A stretch of DNA of 64,000 nt from Aliishimia ponticola (GTDB lineage: Bacteria; Pseudomonadota; Alphaproteobacteria; Rhodobacterales; Rhodobacteraceae): NCBI RefSeq assembly GCF_004803475.1, contig NZ_SRKY01000001.1, forward strand, positions 1,240,001 through 1,304,000, written 5' to 3'. Position numbers and translations under genes: made by a program. The notes under the pieces were generated by a model. That model was not told the DNA's origin. It did no database searches and was given only the letters and a program-made list of their open reading frames with translations. Below, one piece after another: positions 57,231 to 64,000 of the stretch (the stretch's first letter is position 1; every line of letters begins with the position of its first letter).

Positions 57231-60200
57231 TCAGGTCGTGCCGCGTTTGCGCCGCGCCAAGGCTTCCGCCACGGCATTCAGCAAAGCGGTTCTGGGCACC
57301 GGCTTCATCAGGCGAATATCCTCGGGGCGCAGACCGTTTCCGTGCACTGTCGCCTCGCTCGCATAGCCGGACATGAAGATCACCGGCATATCGGGATTGG
57401 TCTTGCGCACTTGCCGAGCCAGTTGCGTGCCCTGCAACTGACCGGGCATCTTGATATCGGTCACAAGCAGATCAAAGGCATTGTCCCGCTGCATCAGGGC
57501 AAAGGCCACATCCCCGGACCGCGCCGATTGCAACTGGTAGCCCGCTTGCGACAGGATTTCCGTCAGAACGCTCAACACGTTTGCATCATCCTCGACCAAG
57601 AGAATGCGCGCGCCGCCCTGCGTCTCTATCGGGACGGCGTCCGGGCCGGGGTCGGTCGCGTCACCGGGCGACTTGATGGCCGGGAAGTACAGCTTGATGC
57701 TCGTGCCTGCGCCAAGCTCGGAATAGACCTTCACCATCCCGCCCGACTGATCCATGAAGCCCTGCACCATCGACAACCCCATGCCAGAGCCGCGCCCGAC
57801 CGGCTTGGTCGAAAAGAAGGGTTCGAAGATGCGCGCCTTGTCCTCTTTGGAAATGCCGCAGCCGGTGTCGCTGATCGCCAGCAGCACATATTGGCCTTTC
57901 GGGATGATCTGACCGTCCAGATCCTGCTGGTCGGCGTCAAACAGGATATTCTGCGTCTCGATTGTCAGCTTGCCCCCGTTGGGCATCGCGTCGCGGGCAT
58001 TCAGCACAAGGTTCAGCACCGCGTTATGGGTCAGGTCGACATCGGCTAGAATGGGCCACAGATCCTGCGCCAGCGCCACATTGACCTCGATATCCTCTGG
58101 CAACACGCTGATCCACCACGCCTCATTCGCGTCGGCCAGCTCGTTGAGGTTCAGCAAGACGGGTTCCAGCCGCGATTGCCGCGCAAAGCTCAGCAGGTTT
58201 TTCGTCAATCCAGCGCCGCGCGTCGTCGCTTCGATGGCGGCTTCGCTATAGCGGCGGATATCGTCCGGGGAGGTGCTGTCGCCAATCAGTTCGAGATTAC
58301 CAAGGATCACCGCCAGCAGGTTGTTGAAATCATGCGCCACGCCGCCCGTCAGATTGCCGATGGCCTCCATCTTCTGGGATTGCCGCAGCTTGGCTTCGAT
58401 CTCCGCCTGCGAGGTGATGTCCTGAACGGTGCCCGTCGTCCGCAACAGCTGATCTTCCGCGCCCCATTGGAATTCGACGATGGAATTGAAGATCCGCTCT
58501 TCGCCGTCGGGGCGGATATACCGGTGCGAAACCTCGCCCGTCGTTTTGCGTTCCAACGCTACCTGACGCACCCGGTTCACATGCTCACGGTCGTCCGGAT
58601 GCACATGGGCCAGATAGGAATCATAGCCCTCCGGCCATTCGGGCGTCGGCAGACCGCTGAGATTGCGCATCTGTTCGGACCAGACAGAACGCCCGGCTTC
58701 GTCCACCTCCCAATCGCCGATTTTCGCGATGAGCTGTGCGCGGCGCAGGCGCTGTTCGCTCAGCCGCAGCTGATCGGCGATTTCGATGGCCGCCTCGCTT
58801 GTGCGCCGGGCGGTTTCCTCCGCGACGGAAAGCCGTTCGCGCGCGCGCAGCGACTGGATATAGGCAAGGCCCAGCGCCGCCGACAGGAGAGCCAGACCAA
58901 CCGCCGTGGCGATTGCGATGCGGATGCGCGTCGCAGTCCAGAAGGGCGGCTCGGCGAAATACTTGTTCCATAGCGTCTGATACCGATCCGAGATGAGGTA
59001 TCCCGGAATCACTGCGTTCAGCGCTTCGCGCACGCTATCAAGCCCGAAGCGCAGGGCGGGCGCACGCTCCGCGATGACGGAAGGTGGGGTGATCTCGACG
59101 ATCTGCGTGCCAAGTCCCCTTTGTTTGATAACTTCCAAAGACCCGTCGCGCGAAAAGAAGACGGCATCCACATCCCCAGAGAGCAAGCGATCAAAAAGTT
59201 CCGGCGCGGATTCGACGAGAAGCGGTTCGATCGCCTTGTACTTGTGCAACGTCTTGGCCGCGATACTGGCATTGGTGGAGGCGACCTTCATGCCCGCCAG
59301 ATCCTCCAGCCCGGAAATCCCCTCTTCGTCGCCCTTGCGGACAAAGATCGACAGCGCGACACGTTCTATCGCCAGCGTGAAATCCATGACCTCGCGGCGG
59401 CGTTCTTCGATGCCGATCTGCGTGTGGATGTCGTAAGACCCCGCATGCGGCCCTTCAAGCCACTCGTCCACGCTGATCTCGCGGAATACGATATTCAGGC
59501 CCGCCAATTCGGCGATGTCCCGGAACGTATCCACGCCGAACCCCGAAAAGCTCCCATCTTCGCCGACGATCTGAAACGGCGGGAAATGCCGGACACCCAC
59601 GGTCAGCACCTCTGGCGGGGGCGGTGGGATTTCCACGAAATTACGGCGCAGCATATGGCCCAGCCGACCATCCGCGCGCAGCCGTTCAATCGCCGCGTTG
59701 ACCTGCGGCAAGAGATCCGCGCGCGCCTGGCTAAGGACGACATGACGGGTCGTTGCAGGCATGGAGGATGGCGCCAATTGCAGACGATGCGCCACGCCCG
59801 CTGTCTTGGCATAGGAAAACGCCACCGTTTCCGGCATGATCGCCGCATCCGCGCTGCCGAACAGAACGCTCGTCAAGGCCAGGGGGCCATTGGCCACCGG
59901 GATCAGTTGGACCTGATCGCGCAGGGCCTGGGAAACACGCTCATAATGCACCTGCGGAACGGCAACGCGCATATCCGGGGTTGGGCCGTTTGATATCTGG
60001 TCGAAATTCTCGACACGCGTCGCATAGGCAAAGCCGGATCGCGCCACGGGCGTCGACAAAACACCGCCCGGCTGAAGCGCCGGGAACGCCACGATCCCCG
60101 CAATAAGGTCGATTTCGCCGTTTTGCAGCCCGGCGATCAATTCCTTGACGTCGCTATAGTCGCGGAATGTCACCTTGGCCCCGATCTCGGCGGCAATCTC

Positions 60201-60392
60201 GGTCGACAGATCGTAAACAAAGCCGGAGCGCGTGCCGTCGGTATCCACCCGCGACAGGTGGTTATCCATCCCGTTGACCATCCCCGCAACCAGCGTGTCA
60301 GGTGTTTGTTGCGCCCGCGCGCCGGGCCCGAGAGCAGACAACAAACCGTACAGGACGATCACCGCCGCCGCGACAAACCAGTTGCGGCACAT
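57231..60392 (-). CDS. Hybrid sensor histidine kinase with two periplasmic binding domains
   Basis: A 1053-residue membrane protein. Signal/anchor about 5-28; two tandem SBP_bac_3 domains about 30-250 and 258-475 in the periplasm; one transmembrane helix about 485-512; PAS about 541-657 (HVHPDDREHVNRV); HisKA with phospho-His687 in GGVAHDFNN; HATPase about 768-904 (NLVLNARDAM, DTGCGI, GSGMGLSMVQGF); receiver domain about 930-1050 with Asp979 in VTDIKMPG. It probably senses an amino acid or similar small molecule and passes phosphate internally. No separate phosphotransfer protein is near; the PAS-LuxR gene upstream has no receiver domain. Confidence 0.9.
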   Translation of the reverse strand: MCRNWFVAAAVIVLYGLLSALGPGARAQQTPDTLVAGMVNGMDNHLSRVDTDGTRSGFVYDLSTEIAAEIGAKVTFRDYSDVKELIAGLQNGEIDLIAGIVAFPALQPGGVLSTPVARSGFAYATRVENFDQISNGPTPDMRVAVPQVHYERVSQALRDQVQLIPVANGPLALTSVLFGSADAAIMPETVAFSYAKTAGVAHRLQLAPSSMPATTRHVVLSQARADLLPQVNAAIERLRADGRLGHMLRRNFVEIPPPPPEVLTVGVRHFPPFQIVGEDGSFSGFGVDTFRDIAELAGLNIVFREISVDEWLEGPHAGSYDIHTQIGIEERRREVMDFTLAIERVALSIFVRKGDEEGISGLEDLAGMKVASTNASIAAKTLHKYKAIEPLLVESAPELFDRLLSGDVDAVFFSRDGSLEVIKQRGLGTQIVEITPPSVIAERAPALRFGLDSVREALNAVIPGYLISDRYQTLWNKYFAEPPFWTATRIRIAIATAVGLALLSAALGLAYIQSLRARERLSVAEETARRTSEAAIEIADQLRLSEQRLRRAQLIAKIGDWEVDEAGRSVWSEQMRNLSGLPTPEWPEGYDSYLAHVHPDDREHVNRVRQVALERKTTGEVSHRYIRPDGEERIFNSIVEFQWGAEDQLLRTTGTVQDITSQAEIEAKLRQSQKMEAIGNLTGGVAHDFNNLLAVILGNLELIGDSTSPDDIRRYSEAAIEATTRGAGLTKNLLSFARQSRLEPVLLNLNELADANEAWWISVLPEDIEVNVALAQDLWPILADVDLTHNAVLNLVLNARDAMPNGGKLTIETQNILFDADQQDLDGQIIPKGQYVLLAISDTGCGISKEDKARIFEPFFSTKPVGRGSGMGLSMVQGFMDQSGGMVKVYSELGAGTSIKLYFPAIKSPGDATDPGPDAVPIETQGGARILLVEDDANVLSVLTEILSQAGYQLQSARSGDVAFALMQRDNAFDLLVTDIKMPGQLQGTQLARQVRKTNPDMPVIFMSGYASEATVHGNGLRPEDIRLMKPVPRTALLNAVAEALARRKRGTT

Positions 60393-60653
60393 GCCCCGTG
60401 TACCTACTCGCGCGCGCGAGCCGCATCTGCAGTCCAGTCGGTTCAAATCCAGAAACGCTCCTTGCGAGAGTGTCCAGCACCTGTCGGTCTGCGAGGACGG
60501 GATGGACCTCTGTGGACACCGGGGCGCAATAGCGGAAAGTTTCGCGGTATTGTTGTGGTCCTGAGGCGCAAAAACAACCTTTAATTCAGCATCCGCCCGA
60601 AAGGCGGGCCGCAGGCGGCCCGGCACCCCGCTTTCGACGCGGTGCGCCCCCGC
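60393..60653. other. Intergenic region between sensor kinase and PAS-LuxR genes
   Basis: 261 bases without a convincing gene. It contains the hairpin pair at 60593-60622 and an A-rich stretch at 60570-60585. The part next to the kinase start probably contains its promoter but no clear boxes were seen. Confidence 0.4.
60593..60622 (-). terminator. Terminator candidate after the PAS-LuxR gene
   Basis: Two overlapping stems: CGGGCCG/CGGCCCG with loop CAGG (60605-60622) and CCGCC/GGCGG (60593-60607). On the minus strand they are followed by a T-rich run (complement of 60570-60587). They could alternate, as in attenuators, but simple termination is enough. Confidence 0.5.
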
Positions 60654-61256
60654 CTAATCGCCGGAGCGCGACACCACGTGATCGCTGCCAATCCCTCCCA
60701 GCGACTGGAACAGCCCGCTCGAATTGCTGACCCCGAATTTCTTGAGCAGCTTGGCGCGATACACTTCGACCGTGCGATGTGACAGTTCCAACTGGTTGGC
60801 GATTTCCTTGCTGGTCAGACCATCCGACAGATAGGATATGATTTCCCGCTCGCGCCGCGTCAGCGGCACATAGGGGCGTGTCTCCGACAGGTCCGCAAAG
60901 CTCCAGACGGCGCGCATCAGCGGCTCAGCGGGGGTGAAAGAATGGCCCCGCACCCGGCACCAGAACAGCGTGCCGCTCTTCTTTGCCATGATCCGCTCGT
61001 CCCAATAGCTGTTGGTTTCGCGCAGTTGTTTGACGCCCCGGTCCCGGATGTTGACGAACTCTTCATCCGATGGGTAAAGCATTGCAAAAACTTGATTTCT
61101 CAGCTCGTCCTCGGTGTACTCGAACATCTCGGCGAAGGCCCGGTTGCAGTCGCGGATCACCCGGTTTTCCGTGATGACAAGACCCACGGGCGCGAACTCA
61201 TAGGCAAGACCGGCGAAGTCACCGCTTTCGAAGATCTCGTCTATACGTGTTTTCAC
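60654..61256 (-). CDS. PAS-LuxR transcriptional regulator
   Basis: A 200-residue regulator with an N-terminal PAS domain (about 15-125, ITENRVIRDCNRAFAEMF) and a C-terminal LuxR/GerE helix-turn-helix (about 130-195, LTRREREIISYLSDGLTSKE and SHRTVEVYRAKLLKKF). It lacks a receiver domain, so it responds through PAS. Divergent from the Liv-type transporter gene at 61357, the likely target, with 100 bases between them. Confidence 0.9.
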   Translation of the reverse strand: MKTRIDEIFESGDFAGLAYEFAPVGLVITENRVIRDCNRAFAEMFEYTEDELRNQVFAMLYPSDEEFVNIRDRGVKQLRETNSYWDERIMAKKSGTLFWCRVRGHSFTPAEPLMRAVWSFADLSETRPYVPLTRREREIISYLSDGLTSKEIANQLELSHRTVEVYRAKLLKKFGVSNSSGLFQSLGGIGSDHVVSRSGD

Positions 61257-61356
61257 AATATTGCCTCAGCATCCCTATCGCGTGATCATGGTTACAAGGT
61301 AGGTCGACCGGCATAGCAGATGCAACGCGTCACGCCTGCCAGAATGGGAGGATATT

Positions 61357-62559
61357 ATGCAACTACTCAAGCGTCTCATTGCGAGCGCCGTTTTAGGCAT
61401 GGCCGTCACGACGGCGGCTCAGGCGGAGGACCCGATCAAGATCGCGCTGGTTCACGGGCTGAGCGGGTCGAGCTTTGAAGCCTTTTCCAAGCAGGCCCAG
61501 ACCGGGTTCGAGCTGGGGATCGAATACGGCACAGGCGGCACGAACGAGATCAACGGCCGCCCGATCGAGTTGATCATCAAGGACACGCAGTTCAAACCCG
61601 ACGTGGCCCGCGCCGTTCTGGCCGAAGCCTATGGCGATGACGAAGTGCTGCTGGCCGTGGGGGCGACCTCTTCGGGGGTGACGGTGGGGATGCTGCCCAT
61701 TGCCGAGGAATACGAGAAAATCCTGATCGTGGAACCCGCGGTGGCCGACAGTCTCACCGGGCCGGACAGCAACCGCTATATCTTCAAGACCTCGCGCAAC
61801 TCGTCCATGGACATGCAGGCGCAGGCGCTGGCGCTCAATCCCGATGCGAACCTGCATGTGGCGACGCTGGCAGAGGATTACGCCTTTGGCCGTGACGGCA
61901 TTGCCGCGTTCAAATCCGCGCTGGACGGATCGGGCGCGAAGATCGTGACCGAAGAATACGTGCCCCAAGGCACCACCGATTTCACGGCCTATGCCGAACG
62001 CATGTTCAACGCGCTCAAGGACAAGGAAGGCCGCAAGGTCATCCTGATCTATATCGCGGGCGGCGGCGATGCGCCCGGCAAAATTCAGGCGATGGAGCCG
62101 TCCCGCTATGGCATCGAAATCTCCATGGGGGGGCATATCCTGCCCGTATTGCCGACCTACAAGCGCTTCCCCGGCATGGAGGGCGCGGTCTATTACTACT
62201 TCGAGGCCTTCGACAACGAGGTGAACGCGTGGCTGGTGGAAGAGCATACCAAGCGCTTTGACAGCCCGCCCGACTTCTTCACCGCCGGGGGCATGTCCGC
62301 CGCGCTGGCCGTGGTCAAGGCGCTGAAAGAGGCCCCGGACTACGAGACCGACACCCTGATCGAGACGATGGAAGGGATGTCCTGGGACACCCCCAAGGGC
62401 AAGATGACCTTCCGCCCCGAAGATCATCAGGCGCTGCAGGATATGCTGCACTTCAAGATCAAGGTCGATGATGCCGTCGACTGGGCGATCCCGGAAAAGG
62501 TGCGCATCATTCCCGCCGAAGAGATGAACATCCCCATCGGCCGCGACAATCAGGGCTGA
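61357..62559 (+). CDS. Branched-chain-amino-acid-type ABC binding protein (LivK family)
   Basis: A 400-residue periplasmic protein with a Sec signal (cleavage after AAQA, before EDPIKI) and a type I periplasmic fold (IKIALVHGLSGSSFEAF; GRPIELIIKDTQF). Family 6 binding proteins take amino acids, amides, urea and aromatic acids. GGGAGGA ribosome site. Followed by LivG and LivF-type ATPases; permeases must lie to the right of the window. Ligand unknown. Confidence 0.9.
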   Translation: MQLLKRLIASAVLGMAVTTAAQAEDPIKIALVHGLSGSSFEAFSKQAQTGFELGIEYGTGGTNEINGRPIELIIKDTQFKPDVARAVLAEAYGDDEVLLAVGATSSGVTVGMLPIAEEYEKILIVEPAVADSLTGPDSNRYIFKTSRNSSMDMQAQALALNPDANLHVATLAEDYAFGRDGIAAFKSALDGSGAKIVTEEYVPQGTTDFTAYAERMFNALKDKEGRKVILIYIAGGGDAPGKIQAMEPSRYGIEISMGGHILPVLPTYKRFPGMEGAVYYYFEAFDNEVNAWLVEEHTKRFDSPPDFFTAGGMSAALAVVKALKEAPDYETDTLIETMEGMSWDTPKGKMTFRPEDHQALQDMLHFKIKVDDAVDWAIPEKVRIIPAEEMNIPIGRDNQG

Positions 62560-62576
62560 TCCCGTATCGCGATCCC

Positions 62577-62602
62577 CCCTCTCCCGCCCCGGTGGGAGAG
62601 GG
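62577..62602 (+). terminator. Hairpin after the Liv-type binding-protein gene
   Basis: CCCTCTCCC and GGGAGAGGG form a perfect nine-pair stem with an eight-base loop, 17 bases after the binding-protein stop. No T-run. Fifth example of this placement in the window. Confidence 0.55.
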
Positions 62603-62692
62603 TCCAAAAGATCGGCGCCACCTGCGCTGCGCCCCTGCCCGGTCCCTGATGCCGCGCGTGCCAAGAATTTCCCTGACCACCGGATTCCCCCG

Positions 62693-63460
62693 ATGCCATC
62701 CCCTTCTCTCGTGACCAAGGACCTGACGATCCGCTTCGGCGGCCATGTCGCGGTCAACAACGTCTCTTGCGCGTTCCATCCGGGCGAGTTGACTGTCATC
62801 GTCGGCCCCAATGGTGCGGGCAAGACGACCTATTTCAACCTGATCTCAGGCCAGCTTACCGCGTCATCCGGCAGCGTTCTCAAGGACGGCACCGACATCA
62901 CGCGCATGTCGCCCTCTGCCCGTGCCCATCACGGGTTGGGACGCGCCTTCCAACTGACAAACCTTTTCCCGCAACTGACTGTGCTGGAGAATATCCGCCT
63001 TGCTGTGCAGGCCCGCTCCGGCGATGGCTGGCGCATGTTTCGCCCCGTCGCGCGGATGCGCGCGCTGACCCAAAAGGCAGAGCATTACCTGGAGGCCACG
63101 CGCCTGTCGGGCGTCGCCCATCAGACCGCGGCGAACCTGCCGCATGGCGACCAGCGCAAGCTGGAAGTCGCCCTGCTGATGGCGATGGAGCCAGATATCT
63201 ACATGTTCGATGAACCCACCGCAGGCATGAGCCTGGATCACGCGCCGGACGTGCTGGACCTGATCGCCAAAATCAAGGCCGACCCGACCAAGACGGTGCT
63301 GCTGGTCGAACACAAGATGGACGTTGTGCGCGCCCTCGCCGACCGGATCATCGTGCTGCACAATGGCGAATTGCTCGCCGATGGCGACCCGGCAGAGGTC
63401 ATGTCCAGCCGCATCGTCCGCGATGTCTATCTGGGCACCGCGACGGAGGGCGCGGCATGA
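62693..63460 (+). CDS. livG: Liv-type ABC transporter ATPase (LivG family)
   Basis: A 255-residue ATPase: Walker A GPNGAGKTT, family loop RAFQLTNLFPQLTVLEN, Walker B YMFDEPTAGMS. The signature is replaced by LPHGDQRKLEVA, as usual in LivG. Stop overlaps the livF start by four bases (ATGA). Confidence 0.92.
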   Translation: MPSPSLVTKDLTIRFGGHVAVNNVSCAFHPGELTVIVGPNGAGKTTYFNLISGQLTASSGSVLKDGTDITRMSPSARAHHGLGRAFQLTNLFPQLTVLENIRLAVQARSGDGWRMFRPVARMRALTQKAEHYLEATRLSGVAHQTAANLPHGDQRKLEVALLMAMEPDIYMFDEPTAGMSLDHAPDVLDLIAKIKADPTKTVLLVEHKMDVVRALADRIIVLHNGELLADGDPAEVMSSRIVRDVYLGTATEGAA

Positions 63461-64000
63461 GCCTGCTGAGCGTACGCAACATGAAGACCGATATCGGTCA
63501 ATATGCCGTGCTGCATGATGTCAGCTTCGAGGTGCCCGAAGGCGGCGTCTTTGTGCTTTTGGGGCGCAATGGCGCGGGCAAGACCACGACGCTGCGCTCG
63601 ATCATCGGACTGTGGAAGCCGTCGCCCGGCTCCGTCACGTTCCGGGGCGAAGACATCACCGCACTGCACACCGCCGATATTGCCCGCAAGGGGATCGCCT
63701 ATGTGCCAGAGAACATGGGCATCTTCGGCACTCTGACAGTGGATGAGAACCTGATCCTCGCGACCCGGAATGGCCGGTTCGACGCCGCCCGCCTTGCCCG
63801 TATCCACGACCTTTTCCCCGCGCTGGCGCAGTTCCGTGACAAGCAGGCCTGGAGCCTTTCGGGCGGGCAAAAGCAGATGCTGTCCATCGCCCGCGCCATG
63901 ATCGAACCGCGCGAACTGATCCTGATCGACGAGCCGACCAAGGGGCTGGCCCCGTCCATCGTCGATGCGATGGCCGACGCGTTTCGTGAGATCGCGCAGA
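63457..64000 (+). CDS. livF: Liv-type ABC transporter ATPase (LivF family), cut by window edge
   Basis: First 181 codons of a LivF-type ATPase: Walker A GRNGAGKTT, YVPENMGIFGTLTVDENL, signature LSGGQKQM, Walker B LILIDEPTKGLAP. The rest lies to the right of the window. Translationally coupled to livG. Confidence 0.93.
   Translation, partial: MSLLSVRNMKTDIGQYAVLHDVSFEVPEGGVFVLLGRNGAGKTTTLRSIIGLWKPSPGSVTFRGEDITALHTADIARKGIAYVPENMGIFGTLTVDENLILATRNGRFDAARLARIHDLFPALAQFRDKQAWSLSGGQKQMLSIARAMIEPRELILIDEPTKGLAPSIVDAMADAFREIAQ

Overview
The window is GC-rich, gene-dense DNA that reads like a member of the Rhodobacterales (Rhodobacter/Roseobacter-type Alphaproteobacteria). The clearest marker is a complete sorbitol/mannitol operon with the smoEFGKS-mtlK order known from Rhodobacter. 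High-affinity transporter clusters (TRAP, two sugar-type ABC, one peptide-type ABC, one Liv-type ABC) and OxyR-linked peroxide defence fit the same group. No tRNA, rRNA, insertion sequence, phage gene or CRISPR array was seen. No stretch over 300 bases lacks a gene.

Layout. (1) 1-312: start of a monofunctional catalase, cut by the window edge. (2) 403-8190, minus strand: an operon for an N-formylglutamate-amidohydrolase-family enzyme, a TRAP transporter, a glutamine-synthetase-like ligase, an aldehyde dehydrogenase and an iron alcohol dehydrogenase, with a divergent RpiR regulator (8281-9135). The enzymes would fit gamma-glutamylation and oxidation of an amino-alcohol. (3) 9132-22155, minus strand: a long operon of a sugar-type ABC transporter, a HisD/HpsN-family dehydrogenase, an SDR, three SnoaL/NTF2-fold proteins, a LacI regulator, a bicupin, a methyltransferase and a MetE-core protein. 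A fourth SnoaL protein is divergent at 22316. This is the best candidate for an undescribed catabolic pathway. (4) 23505-29865, plus strand: a peptide-type ABC transporter with a fused double ATPase and an M20 amidohydrolase. (5) 29938-33130: katG divergent from a two-cysteine oxyR. (6) 33111-35214: an ECF sigma factor with TPR-like tail, its DGPF/YCII partner and an SRPBCC protein, followed by a TRIC-family membrane protein. (7) 36261-43904: LacI regulator and the polyol operon. (8) 44126-52216: a 2696-residue RTX protein with choice-of-anchor-L-like and Calx-beta-like parts. (9) 52369-57135: a GMC oxidoreductase, a one-cysteine OxyR variant and a divergent peroxiredoxin-Dps-metallohydrolase operon. 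(10) 57231-64000: a hybrid sensor kinase with two periplasmic binding domains, a PAS-LuxR regulator and the start of a Liv-type ABC operon.

How it works together. Most of the window is import and oxidation of small organic compounds, with each transporter next to its enzymes and regulator. Operator-like palindromes can be matched to two LacI proteins (TTGCATAC/GTATGCAA half-sites at 22175 and 22231; TTTACGC half-sites at 36213 and 37357), and an OxyR-type four-box site lies at 54965-55001. All five solute-binding-protein genes are followed by a strong hairpin, which suggests a common way of making binding protein in excess over the rest of the transporter.
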